Below, piece after piece: positions 1 through 11,136 of a stretch of DNA of 64,000 bases (its first letter is position 1; each line of letters starts with the position of its first letter). Where the stretch lies: the NCBI RefSeq assembly GCF_001624705.1, contig NZ_JSEO01000004.1, positions 62,001 through 126,000 on the forward strand, read 5' to 3'. A program made the position numbers and the translations under genes. The notes under the pieces were generated by a model that searched no databases, was not told the origin of the DNA, and was given only the letters and a program-made list of their open reading frames with translations. The stretch comes from Marinomonas sp. SBI8L (GTDB taxonomy: Bacteria > Pseudomonadota > Gammaproteobacteria > Pseudomonadales > Marinomonadaceae).

Positions 1-727
1 CTAATAATGTGATGGTAGGTAGTATGGCAATACGCAAGCTATAACGATAAATGATTACTCTTTCAGGTAAGCCAAAGGCTCTTGCCGTACGGATATGGTT
101 CGCACCTAAGGTTTCCAACATTGATGAGCGAACTAATCGTGAGATGTAACCGACCCAACCTAGTCCTACTGCTAATGATGGCAAGATAAGATGAGTAAGT
201 TGGTCTGCGATATCACCTGAATCACCTGCCCCTATGGCTGGTAACCAGCGCAAGGTGACAGAAAAAATGAGTAAGCCATAGATAGCCACAACAAAGGAAG
301 GAATCGCGATTGTACCAACTGATAGAATAGCGCTGATTTTATCGAACAAAGAATTCTGATAAATAGCAGAATAACAACCAAGAGGAATACCAATCGCTGC
401 TGCCCACATGATACTGACAAGAATCAAAATCAGGGTATGTGGTAATTGCTCCATTATGATATCAATTACAGGCCTTTGACTAAAAACATCAAAGCCCAAA
501 TCCCCTTGAAAGACATCCTTAAAGAAGTTAAATAATTGGATCAAAATGGGTTGATCTAACCCCATTTTAACAGCTAACGCTGCTTTCATTTCTTCCGTTG
601 CCCTTGGCCCTAAAATAATACTGGCCGGGTCTCCTGGAATAGAATGAATCATTAGATATAAAGCCGTTACGGCTAAACATACAATGAGTACACCTAAGCC
701 ACAGCGTTTAACTAGAAAGAACCACAT
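1..727 (-). CDS. ABC transporter permease, DppB/OppB family (partial, cut by window start)
   Basis: Inner-membrane permease of a peptide/oligopeptide-type (family 5) ABC importer. The 242 codons present read without a stop from an ATG at 727 to base 2, so the C-terminus lies outside the window. The N-terminal MWFFLVKRCG and the PGDPA(S) segment about 30 residues in are typical of DppB/GsiC permeases. Several hydrophobic helices follow, and near the left edge TARAFGLPE is the EAA-loop motif that contacts the ATPase. An ATG two codons upstream (733) is possible, but the AGTGAG ribosome-binding sequence is better spaced for 727. The gene follows the substrate-binding protein gene on the same strand, so both probably belong to one importer. 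The ATPases and second permease should lie beyond the window. Substrate is inferred as peptide-like from family only. Confidence 0.9.
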   Translation of the reverse strand, partial: MWFFLVKRCGLGVLIVCLAVTALYLMIHSIPGDPASIILGPRATEEMKAALAVKMGLDQPILIQLFNFFKDVFQGDLGFDVFSQRPVIDIIMEQLPHTLILILVSIMWAAAIGIPLGCYSAIYQNSLFDKISAILSVGTIAIPSFVVAIYGLLIFSVTLRWLPAIGAGDSGDIADQLTHLILPSLAVGLGWVGYISRLVRSSMLETLGANHIRTARAFGLPERVIIYRYSLRIAILPTITLL

Positions 728-814
728 AATCATCTCACTTAATAACGGGTGAGCACTTAAACCGGGCCAATTTAGGTCTGGCTTAACACTTGAATAAAGG
801 CAATAACAGATAAA

Positions 815-838
815 AGAGGCTTAATAAGTTAAGCCTCT
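815..838 (-). terminator. Hairpin between binding-protein and permease genes
   Basis: A perfect 9-bp inverted repeat (agaggctta / taagcctct, loop 6) is followed on the minus strand by a short T-rich stretch. It lies 11 bp past the binding-protein stop and before the permease start. It could partly terminate or stabilise the message so that the binding protein is made in excess over the permease. Confidence 0.6.
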
Positions 839-849
839 CAACTCAACTA

Positions 850-2433
850 TTACTGAAAGCTTCTGTACAAAGGCGTGCCGTCAGGGCGTAATGCAGGAAC
901 AATAGCATTGCGATAAATAATGGGAGTTGATTCATGTGTGATGAATCGATATGAACCAGATTCTTCCATAATATCTTGCATCTTTTGATACATGATCGAA
1001 CGTTTTGGTTCAGATGATTCACTCAGCGCCTTTTCATGAAGCTCATCAAACTCTTGATTACGAAAGCGCTCCCAGTTCCAAACACCCACTTGCTTTTCGA
1101 CAAACCACTGGCTTGCATAATAAGGATCTGGCGTCATAGAGAATCGGTTCATCACCAGCTCAATATTTTTCCAACGATCACCAGAACTTTCAGAACCTAA
1201 TGCCCAGAAAGAACCTGATTCATGTAGGTTAACTGTTAAACGAATACCCACAGTTGCCATTGTCGCCTGCATAATTTGTGCAGCTGTCACAAAGGTACTC
1301 TTGTTCAAAATATCAATGGATAAGTCCAGCCCAGACCCGTAGCCAGCTTCATTTAGAAGTTGCTTAGCTTTTGCATAATCTGCTGCAGGTGCCAGTATGC
1401 TTTTCTCTCTATGGCCAGTTAGTCCAGGGGCGATAATCCCTGTGGCGGCATCAGCAGCATCAAAATAGGCAGCAGCGAGAATAGAAGGTACATCAATTGA
1501 AAGCTGGATCGCTTGACGAACTTTAGGGTCTAACAGTTTGCTGTTTTCCTGGTTGATTCCCACCCAAACGTAAAATAGAGAAGGGTTTTCACTTAATAGC
1601 GAGTCCTTAGGCGGTGTATCACGGTAGTTTTGCAATGAACTCAAGCTGATACGGGTAAAGTCTATATCACCTGCTTCAAAAGCAATTTCAGCCGTTTTTT
1701 CATCATCTATCTGGTGAATATGAATTTCATCATAAACTGGCATCTTGCCTGTCCATAATGGATTTCGTTCTAGAATAACAACTTGTTTAGGCTTCCACTC
1801 TTTAATTTGAAATGGGCCAGAAATAGCAGGCGGCTTACTACCAAACTTACCACCAACAGATTCAACCGCTTTCTTTGATAAAATATTACCAGCCGCATAA
1901 GGCAGCGTAATATTCCAAAGTGGTTGGAAAGCCTCTTTTAATACGATAACCCCTGTATATTTTCCGGTTACCTCAACATGGTCTAAGGTTCCCCAATCTG
2001 AGGCTACGGGTGAGGCAAGTTCTGGATCAATAATTCGTTCATAAGAAAATTTCACATCTTCAGCTGTCATTTCTCCAAAGCCATTGGAGAACATGATGCC
2101 AGGCTTTAACTCAAACGCGATATGAGTATCATCAATTTGCTCTATACTCTTCGCTGCTTGTAACTCCCATTCCCAATCTTTACCGGCTTTGTAATAGATA
2201 AGTTTGTTATAAATCGCTCCCATAACGTCTTCATCTGTTGCTGCGGTATAAAAAGCGGGATCAAGGGATTGAATATCGGTAAAGCTACGTGAATGAAGTA
2301 TTTTCAGGTCACTATCTGCGGCCTCAACAATAGGTAAGCTAACCACACTCATAACACCGAGTAATGCCGAGCTCATCACAAGCTTTCTGCGACCTGCACT
2401 AAAGGTCTTTTTTAGAAATGATAGGTTGAACAT
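850..2433 (-). CDS. ABC transporter substrate-binding protein, family 5 (peptide/opine type)
   Basis: Periplasmic solute receptor of the importer whose permease follows. The 527-residue length is normal for SBP_bac_5. The N-terminus has basic residues, then a hydrophobic segment ending SLPIVEA-AD, a signal peptide with probable cleavage near residue 38; a paired Arg in AGRRKLVM makes Tat export a minor possibility. Family landmarks include LHSRSFTDIQSLDPAF, the LKPGIMFSNG segment and the AVRQAI-like stretch (KVRQAIQLSID). The two upstream genes on the same strand encode M81 metallopeptidases, which suggests the imported ligand is a peptide or amide those enzymes act on or modify; this is inference. 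A hairpin just downstream may raise its expression relative to the permease. Confidence 0.93.
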   Translation of the reverse strand: MFNLSFLKKTFSAGRRKLVMSSALLGVMSVVSLPIVEAADSDLKILHSRSFTDIQSLDPAFYTAATDEDVMGAIYNKLIYYKAGKDWEWELQAAKSIEQIDDTHIAFELKPGIMFSNGFGEMTAEDVKFSYERIIDPELASPVASDWGTLDHVEVTGKYTGVIVLKEAFQPLWNITLPYAAGNILSKKAVESVGGKFGSKPPAISGPFQIKEWKPKQVVILERNPLWTGKMPVYDEIHIHQIDDEKTAEIAFEAGDIDFTRISLSSLQNYRDTPPKDSLLSENPSLFYVWVGINQENSKLLDPKVRQAIQLSIDVPSILAAAYFDAADAATGIIAPGLTGHREKSILAPAADYAKAKQLLNEAGYGSGLDLSIDILNKSTFVTAAQIMQATMATVGIRLTVNLHESGSFWALGSESSGDRWKNIELVMNRFSMTPDPYYASQWFVEKQVGVWNWERFRNQEFDELHEKALSESSEPKRSIMYQKMQDIMEESGSYRFITHESTPIIYRNAIVPALRPDGTPLYRSFQ

Positions 2434-2532
2434 TGGTTTACCTCTTATTTTTATTCTAGTTTGAATTTAAAATCGCTTGTCTTTAAAGCATTCGTATTTA
2501 AAAACTAAGTGAGTTCAAAATTTCGCTATCTA

Positions 2533-4026
2533 TCAAAATTTATCCAAAGGGAAAATGGGTCTCCTCAAGTTTTTGAATGGGAATAAGCTGTAATCAGATT
2601 GGCAAACACCGGGACCTGCGACACTGATAATATGTTTTGCAATAGGTTCAAAGGCGGCTCGAAAGTGCAGCCGAGAATGAATAAGAATGTATTTTTTTTG
2701 ACTAAGATCGATGCCGGTATGAGACAGGTAAGCTTGGTCGTAAGGTTCACAGCGCTTACTGCTAACGATTAATTCTAGCGAGCCAGTATCCAATACCGCG
2801 CTCATGCCTATATCAGCCTGAAAACCAGGCATCATTGGCCCTTTCAATTTAAAGCGGCCATCATGAATCGACTTTACTCGGCCCTTAAGTGTTAATGGCT
2901 GACCCTTAAGCTGTAAACTTGGCACATCACTTTTACCACCTATACTCAGATCAACGTTCGCACCGACTCCTGCTTTTGCCATTTTAGCCACTGACGTTGC
3001 GTCCCAAATTGGTCCAGCAACCACCTGCTCTAAACCTTGTGAAATGACCTCTTTAATCACAGCCATACTGTCAGCATTGCCTCCAGCACCACAGTTATCA
3101 CCATGATCAGCCAGAACAACCGGAAACTGATTTAAGCTTTTAGCGAAAGAAATCGTGTCGTAAATTGGGTCTTGCTGATAAACAAAGGCTTCTTTTTGCT
3201 GCCAAGCAGCATCCAAAACAGCTTCAATGACAGCATTACCCATGACTTTTTGAGAAGGAATTAAAGCGTCATAGACAACCAAACAACTCACACTTACATG
3301 GGATATATCTGCTAGAGGAAAACCCGTAAATAGTGTCACATTTAACACGTCTTCATTTGCTTCCACCTTAGATGCTATGGCAAGCACGTCTTTCATAGGC
3401 TGTTCAGATGAGGCTTGCTTTAGCAAATGAGGCATCATGGGGCGCTTCTGCCACAACATTTTAGGCTTAACTTTACCCTCTAATGTCTTAAGTAAAGTAT
3501 ATGCAGTGCGCATACCTGCTTCGTACATATCAATATGGGGATTAGTCCGATAGCCAGTAATAATAGAGGCATTATCAACCATGTCTTGTGTGAGGTTAGT
3601 ATGCATGTCTAGAGTAACTGCAATTGGTAAATCTGCATTAATTGCTCGAATACGTTTAAGCAGTTCTCCCTCACCGTCCTCAAACTCATGTGTCACCATG
3701 GCGCCATGAAGGTCTAATAAAACGGCGTCACAGCCTTGTGATACGGCCTCACAAATTTGTGACGCTATTGACTCAAAGGCAGAGTTATCAACCGCGCCAC
3801 TTGGATCAGCATTTGCAGCAATAGGTAGTACCACCTCTGCACCTAAACCATCGGCAAAATCTAAAAAGGCATCGATAGGAAAACCTGAATCTTGATATGC
3901 CGCTCTTGCATCATCACCTTGAGGAGGCATTGCATAGCCAGTACCACCAGCAAACGCTTCATAAGGTGTCGGCTGTGCCGAAAACGTATTGGTTTCATGT
4001 TGCATCATGGCTATTACAAATCGCAT
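2533..4026 (-). CDS. M81 family metallopeptidase (MlrC-like), copy A
   Basis: Putative zinc hydrolase of the M81/MlrC family; the characterised member, microcystinase C, cleaves linearised microcystin. At 497 residues it is full length. Visible motifs: QHETNTFS at 9-16, DLHGAM at 105-110, LDMHTN at 139-144 (Asp140 and His142 as likely metal ligands), TNPHIDM at 161-167 (His164 a further likely ligand), and the GDNCGAGGNADS loop that opens the C-terminal MlrC domain. The C-terminal SRLHFRAAF and VAGPGV segments are also family signatures. It sits between a paralogue and the binding-protein gene, all on the minus strand with gaps of 100-160 bp. The natural substrate cannot be read from the sequence; M81 proteins occur widely in bacteria that never meet microcystins. 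Confidence 0.93.
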   Translation of the reverse strand: MRFVIAMMQHETNTFSAQPTPYEAFAGGTGYAMPPQGDDARAAYQDSGFPIDAFLDFADGLGAEVVLPIAANADPSGAVDNSAFESIASQICEAVSQGCDAVLLDLHGAMVTHEFEDGEGELLKRIRAINADLPIAVTLDMHTNLTQDMVDNASIITGYRTNPHIDMYEAGMRTAYTLLKTLEGKVKPKMLWQKRPMMPHLLKQASSEQPMKDVLAIASKVEANEDVLNVTLFTGFPLADISHVSVSCLVVYDALIPSQKVMGNAVIEAVLDAAWQQKEAFVYQQDPIYDTISFAKSLNQFPVVLADHGDNCGAGGNADSMAVIKEVISQGLEQVVAGPIWDATSVAKMAKAGVGANVDLSIGGKSDVPSLQLKGQPLTLKGRVKSIHDGRFKLKGPMMPGFQADIGMSAVLDTGSLELIVSSKRCEPYDQAYLSHTGIDLSQKKYILIHSRLHFRAAFEPIAKHIISVAGPGVCQSDYSLFPFKNLRRPIFPLDKF

Positions 4027-4182
4027 TACTCACCTCTGTTTAAGCTGAACTAGATCGCTGTTTAATCGCTAATTTGTTTACATTTCATTGAAAGCGATAA
4101 TCTTGATTAGCTGTGAATTAACAACGTCTTCTCAATATAAAAGCCTGCTAATTAATATCAATTTCGCTAATACAAGTTTTTT

Positions 4183-5718
4183 TTATGCTCCCCCTTCGCT
4201 AGATAGCGTCACTTTTTTCTTAAAGGCAGGGCCACAAGGTCCAAGGCGAACATTGTTTCTGAGGTTTTGATAAGCAAGGTTAGAAAGACGACATGGATGA
4301 GCACCTGGAGAGACAACCTGAAACATTTTGCTAGCGATAGGGGCAAAATCAGCTTGAAAATGCACGGTACTTTTAAGCACCAAAATACGGCATTCATCTA
4401 ACTTGATATCAAGATGATGAAACACAGAACGATCAACACACTGAAACCGATCACGACTTATCACAACGCGAATGTCAGCGTCATCAGACAGCAAGCGCAA
4501 ACAAGCTAACCCACCCACATTGGCTTTAGCACCAGAATACATATCACCCGTACAGGTAAAGCAGCCATCGGTGACTTTTTCGACTAACCAACGCCCTATT
4601 ACAGGCTCAGAATTGAAACTAAAATGGTTTCCCACTTGTGCATCTATATATTGGCCTTCACCAATAACCCGCACTTGTTCTATTAACTTGGCATCACAAA
4701 TAGCTGCAACCACACCACCTTTAACACCGGCTTTTATCATTTGATCAAGAATGCCTGTGGTATCACTGGTGGCACCTGCTCCAGAGTTATCTTGCACATC
4801 AGCTAGGATGACAGTGCCCTGGGAATGTTTAGCAAGATGCTTTAAAGAGAGCTCAATCGCTTCATCAGCTTCTAATAACTTATCTTGATAAATCTGTTCA
4901 GCTTCAAGCACTGTGCCATATAGCTTATTAACACTCTGCCTTAAGGTCGCTTTGTCACTGCCATAAGCCACAATCGCAGGACCTGCATCATAGATATCAG
5001 CAGGTGGAAAACCTAATGCCAGCTCTAATCCTTGTGCGCTATCTTGATCCCACTGCTCTAAATATTGGTATAGCTGTTTATTGGGTTTATCGTTTGTGCA
5101 CTGGGCGGATAAAGGGATGAGATAAGGGATTTGGCATAATTGTTTGTAACGTAGTCCACCTTCTAACCAAGATATTAGGTACTCAAAGGCCCTCTCGCCT
5201 GTTTCAATCATATCGATATGAGGGTAAGTACGATAAATACTAATAAGGTCGCTTTGCTCTACCATTAAAGGCGATACATTGGCATGAAAATCAAGACTAA
5301 CGACAATAGGAATATCATCAGAAACAATCGTTTTTACCCGTCTTAACAGCTCACCTTCTGCATCATCATATTTGGCCGTAGCCATAGCGCCATGCAGATC
5401 AAGATAAACGGCATCAAAGTCAGATTCAGCCAATATCATTTGGCAAAGTTGTGACATGATGTCTTCAAATGCCTGATCATCGACCAAACCACTTGGCTCA
5501 GCTGAACACCAGAGTAAAGGTGAAAGCTCGTGGCCTGCCTGCTTTGCGCTTCTCATGAAGCCAGTGCTTGGCAAGCTCATACCATCAAATACAGATAACA
5601 TTTCATCGGCAAAAATCATTTTCGGCCAAAGATCTGCTTTTACAAAGTCACTATATAACGCAGGTATAGGAGAAAACGTATTGGTTTCATGCTGAAATCC
5701 AGCCATCAATATCTTCAT
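4183..5718 (-). CDS. M81 family metallopeptidase (MlrC-like), copy B
   Basis: Second M81-family putative zinc hydrolase, 511 residues, clearly paralogous to copy A but well diverged. It keeps the same landmarks: QHETNTFS at 9-16, DLHGAM at 107-112, LDFHAN at 142-147 (Asp143, His145), TYPHIDM at 164-170 (His167), and the DVQDNSGAGATSDT loop of the C-terminal domain. The start is supported by GGTGAG six bases before the ATG. It is the first gene of the minus-strand cluster and is divergent from the HTH regulator at 5898, with 179 bp between them. Retention of all ligand positions in both copies suggests both are active, perhaps on different substrates or as a heteromer; that part is inference. 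Confidence 0.93.
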   Translation of the reverse strand: MKILMAGFQHETNTFSPIPALYSDFVKADLWPKMIFADEMLSVFDGMSLPSTGFMRSAKQAGHELSPLLWCSAEPSGLVDDQAFEDIMSQLCQMILAESDFDAVYLDLHGAMATAKYDDAEGELLRRVKTIVSDDIPIVVSLDFHANVSPLMVEQSDLISIYRTYPHIDMIETGERAFEYLISWLEGGLRYKQLCQIPYLIPLSAQCTNDKPNKQLYQYLEQWDQDSAQGLELALGFPPADIYDAGPAIVAYGSDKATLRQSVNKLYGTVLEAEQIYQDKLLEADEAIELSLKHLAKHSQGTVILADVQDNSGAGATSDTTGILDQMIKAGVKGGVVAAICDAKLIEQVRVIGEGQYIDAQVGNHFSFNSEPVIGRWLVEKVTDGCFTCTGDMYSGAKANVGGLACLRLLSDDADIRVVISRDRFQCVDRSVFHHLDIKLDECRILVLKSTVHFQADFAPIASKMFQVVSPGAHPCRLSNLAYQNLRNNVRLGPCGPAFKKKVTLSSEGGA

Positions 5719-5897
5719 ATAAATCTCACCAAATTGGTCCTAAAAGTCTTAAGGCAGGCTTTACTCTCTTTTTGATATCAATAACTAAATCGGCTTAACA
5801 GATTGTTATCTAAGGAGCTACGTGCTTAAGTTATAAGGAAAGTTTACTCTCCATATTTAGAGAGCTTCAATTTCGCGAGTAAGGTAAAAATAGAGCA
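5719..5897. promoter_or_regulatory. Divergent promoter region between M81 cluster and HTH regulator
   Basis: This 179-bp gap must hold promoters for both the metallopeptidase/importer cluster and the regulator. The word TTTACTCTC occurs twice in it (about 5760 and 5843), and the same word occurs once more at 6831 just past the regulator gene. These are possible operator half-sites for the regulator. I could not pick a confident -35/-10 pair. Confidence 0.4.
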
Positions 5898-6773
5898 ATG
5901 TTAGATGCCAATAGCTTAAAAAAGCATAAACTAGCGACAGCAGAAAAGGTCGAAAGTGAACTAGCTAGCAATTTACGCTATCTATGTGATCAGAAGTCAT
6001 CTATTTCTAAAGTGTGCCGTGACTTAGATATTAACCGACAACAGTTTAATAAATATCTAAGTGGAATATCACGCCCCTCAAATTCAAATTTAATTAAGAT
6101 TTGCGATTATTTTCAGTGTGATTCAGATGTCATCAATTTACCCCATCAACAATTTGTCGCACTGAGCAAACAAGCCCCTAAACAGTCAATTAGCTCTGAC
6201 TCACAACACCTATTAAACCTTTTAGAGATCACTTATCCAAAAGCGGACAAGGACCTAACTCGCTACCTTGGTTTCTATAATGTTTATTGCCACTCTATGG
6301 GATTCCCAGGCTATATAGCGAAATCTGTGGCACACTTTTATGTTAAAGACGATCGCATTTTTTGTAAGACCATTGAGAAAATGGATAAAGTAGATGAAGA
6401 AAAGGGCCCTTGCTTTACCTTTAAATACTTTGGCGTTGTCTCACTGATTTCAGATCGCATTTACATTATTGAAATGGAGTCCCTATTAAAGAAGAACCTA
6501 TCTATGGCTATTCTTTATCCAACCTATCAACCCAAATTTCAATTTTTAAATGGCATTAATGCTGGTGTCTCTAGTACTCACGGTCGAGACCCTGCCTGTC
6601 GTTACATTACCTATGAATTTTTAGGTACAAGCATCAACATTAGGGAAGCATTAAAAGGTAGCGGGCTGTATCGACTGGATAGTCCTAAAATAAGCGAGGA
6701 TGTAAAAAGCCGCTTGAAAGTGAAAAAGTCAACCATAGACCCTGATGTCTTTTTTGGTTACGACTATATATAA
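5898..6773 (+). CDS. HTH (XRE-like) transcriptional regulator
   Basis: DNA-binding protein of 291 residues. Residues about 25-80 form a lambda-repressor/XRE-like helix-turn-helix: SISKVCRDLDINRQQFNKYL is a typical helix-turn-helix stretch, followed by SGISRPSNSNLIKICDYF. The remaining 200 residues look like a globular domain with alternating strand-like segments (SLISDRIYIIEME, SMAILYPTYQP) and contain no recognisable enzyme motif or transmembrane helix; they may bind a ligand. The gene is divergent from the M81 copy B gene and is the only regulator nearby, so it is the best candidate to control the M81/ABC cluster. Whether it represses or activates is not visible. Confidence 0.85.
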   Translation: MLDANSLKKHKLATAEKVESELASNLRYLCDQKSSISKVCRDLDINRQQFNKYLSGISRPSNSNLIKICDYFQCDSDVINLPHQQFVALSKQAPKQSISSDSQHLLNLLEITYPKADKDLTRYLGFYNVYCHSMGFPGYIAKSVAHFYVKDDRIFCKTIEKMDKVDEEKGPCFTFKYFGVVSLISDRIYIIEMESLLKKNLSMAILYPTYQPKFQFLNGINAGVSSTHGRDPACRYITYEFLGTSINIREALKGSGLYRLDSPKISEDVKSRLKVKKSTIDPDVFFGYDYI

Positions 6774-6909
6774 GCAGGGTGTTTAGGAGTAAAAGGGCTA
6801 GCTGAATAAAGACAGTCAGCCCAGTGCTAATTTACTCTCTTATCAGAGGTGCGAAATAAGGCTTTCCTTGCCTTGATCGCAATTGCCTAATTCTTTCTAG
6901 AATTAAGAC

Positions 6910-7521
6910 TTAAAAGGTGTAACCCATACCTATCATAACCACATAAGGGTCGATCTCGGCATCAAAGGTACCCACTGTTGTTTTTACTTCTGTGTCTATA
7001 TCCATATACCAAAGTGACGCATTGAAAAACCAGTCTTCATTTACTTCAACATCAATACCAGCTTGTACAGCTAAACCAAATGAATCATCTAATTCTACTT
7101 CTGTATTATTTAGCGCTCCGAAACCTTTCTCTTCAAAGAAAGTGGTGTAGTTTAAACCTGCACCTAGGTAAGGACGGTATTTGCTGTCCGCTTCACCAAA
7201 GTAGTACTGACCCATCAGAGTCGGTGGTAAATGAGACACTTCTGCAATCTTACCTAAACCATTTGTAGAAACATCATGGGTAAAAGGGGTTGCCGCTAAT
7301 AACTCGATACCCACATTATCAGTCATCATATAGGTAAAAGTTAAACCCACTTGCATATCATTTGTAAGCTCTAGTTCACCAGTGTTTAAAACGTTATCAC
7401 TGGATTCATTTGGCATTACTGAGGCTAATCCGCCTCTCATGAAAAAATCCCCTTCTTCATGAGCCATTACCATTGGAGAAGCTAACGCCAACATGACACT
7501 CAGAGGTACTATCTTTTTCAT
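6910..7521 (-). CDS. ompW: OmpW family outer membrane protein
   Basis: Small eight-stranded outer-membrane beta-barrel of the OmpW family, thought to pass small hydrophobic molecules. The 203 residues begin with a clear signal peptide cleaved after residue 20 (ASPMVMA-HEEG). The first strand FFMRGGLASVMPNESSD matches the OmpW pattern of an 'R.G...V.P...S' opening. Inner landmarks are ELLAATPFTHD, LPPTLMGQYYFG and YRPYLGAGLNYT. The chain ends in an aromatic residue (MGMGYTF), as expected of a barrel recognised by the BAM machinery. The gene stands alone with its own promoter region, which contains FNR-like half-sites; OmpW is oxygen-regulated in several gammaproteobacteria. Confidence 0.95.
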   Translation of the reverse strand: MKKIVPLSVMLALASPMVMAHEEGDFFMRGGLASVMPNESSDNVLNTGELELTNDMQVGLTFTYMMTDNVGIELLAATPFTHDVSTNGLGKIAEVSHLPPTLMGQYYFGEADSKYRPYLGAGLNYTTFFEEKGFGALNNTEVELDDSFGLAVQAGIDVEVNEDWFFNASLWYMDIDTEVKTTVGTFDAEIDPYVVMIGMGYTF

Positions 7522-9942
<2,421 letters not shown>

Positions 9943-9975
9943 GCAAGCTTAGTTTTAATTGAAGCTATATCCCCG

Positions 9976-10007
9976 AGAAAGTCTTCGCCCTAGTGCGGAG
10001 GCTTTCT
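9976..10007 (+). terminator. Terminator after the M4 protease gene
   Basis: A 13-bp stem with some G-T pairs (agaaagtcttcgc / gcggaggctttct, loop cctagt) lies 33 bp past the protease stop and is followed by a T-rich stretch. Confidence 0.75.
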
Positions 10008-10158
10008 TGGTTTACAACTAAAGATATAATTTCAAAAATTAATAATAGCGTCTCTATCTGCTACAAATCAGGCTTCAAACACTCATTCATAATTTTTAGT
10101 ATTCAGCTCTTCCAACAAGCTTTAAAATTAACGGATTAAACGTTTGAACGAGAAACAT

Positions 10159-10857
10159 ATGACAAGCCATAACACCTTAGACTTAGATGACACTTTTCAA
10201 CTTGCAGAGCCAGCTGCAATAGAAGCGATTAAAACTTGGACAACGCCATTATTTATTGCCCAACAACCTGATCATGAGTTTTTAAAGGACGAGCTTGTAG
10301 ACTTTATCTATCAATGTAAGGATCAACAAAAAGAGAAAATTGATAGTCTTGTCGCTCCCATCGCTAAACATAAATTGTTTGAAAGCCCGTTAAACTTCCT
10401 TGAAGCAGACACGCCTGAAGTTATGGAGCTTAAACGTATTTTTGAAGAACTTTTAGCTGAAGTCGCTTTTGAAGTAAATAAAGAAGCTTGGCCAGAAGAA
10501 GTGGAAGTCGAGGCAAATATTATTGAATCTTGGTACCACGTCACACAAAACGGCGGTTATCACGATGCTCACTCACACCCTAACTGTTCATGGTGTGGCA
10601 TTTATTATTTAGACCCTGGTGAAAGCACCTTAGGTGAACGTAATGGTGTAAACCGTTTTTATGACCCTAGAGTCAATGCTGAGCACTACTCAGATGCAGG
10701 TACTGCCTATTTAAGTGGCCAAGGTGTGTGGGATTTTGAACCTAAAGAAGGCCAAATTATCTTTTTCCCTTCTTACCTAAAACATGCAGCCCTTACTTAT
10801 TTCGGACAAAAAGACCGCATTGTCATTGCCTTTAATGCTGTTATTGATATTTATTAA
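10159..10857 (+). CDS. 2OG-Fe(II) oxygenase-like protein (TIGR02466 type)
   Basis: Cytosolic protein of 232 residues resembling the putative 2OG-Fe(II) oxygenases of the TIGR02466/2OG-FeII_Oxy_5 family. The ATG at 10159 is preferred over an in-frame TTG at 10144. The jelly-roll core spans roughly residues 120-232. The segment GGYHDAHSHPN (132-142) carries His138 and His140, followed by SWCGIYYLD as in that family; FFPSYLKHAALTYF carries His209 and QKDRIVIAFN carries Arg220, fitting the distal iron-binding His and the 2-oxoglutarate-binding Arg. Iron-ligand assignment is by pattern only. The first 110 residues are mostly helical. It stands alone between two terminated genes. Substrate is unknown. 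Confidence 0.75.
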   Translation: MTSHNTLDLDDTFQLAEPAAIEAIKTWTTPLFIAQQPDHEFLKDELVDFIYQCKDQQKEKIDSLVAPIAKHKLFESPLNFLEADTPEVMELKRIFEELLAEVAFEVNKEAWPEEVEVEANIIESWYHVTQNGGYHDAHSHPNCSWCGIYYLDPGESTLGERNGVNRFYDPRVNAEHYSDAGTAYLSGQGVWDFEPKEGQIIFFPSYLKHAALTYFGQKDRIVIAFNAVIDIY

Positions 10858-11136
10858 TTCTCTTCTTTGGCTCTTAACTCAAGTATGTGAGAGCCCGCCC
10901 TCCTTCTGTTATGACGAATTAGTGAGTGAACTGTCGCCCACTTTTTCTAACCATCTTATTGAACCTCATCTAATATTTAGTTCTTAGGATTAACTGAACT
11001 GAAATAAAAACAGCAAAAAAGTGCCTTAAAACTGCCATTTAATTGCAACAAAGACTCACTACCCTGTGTTCAGGCTTAAAACTAAACACGCGTTTAATAA
11101 TCTTCTCATAGCAATAAAATAGGTAGGGCAGTACTG

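Noticed and set aside
10869-10895. Hairpin ggctct / agagcc after the oxygenase-like gene
   Set aside because: Six base pairs with a 15-base loop and no T-run; likely chance.
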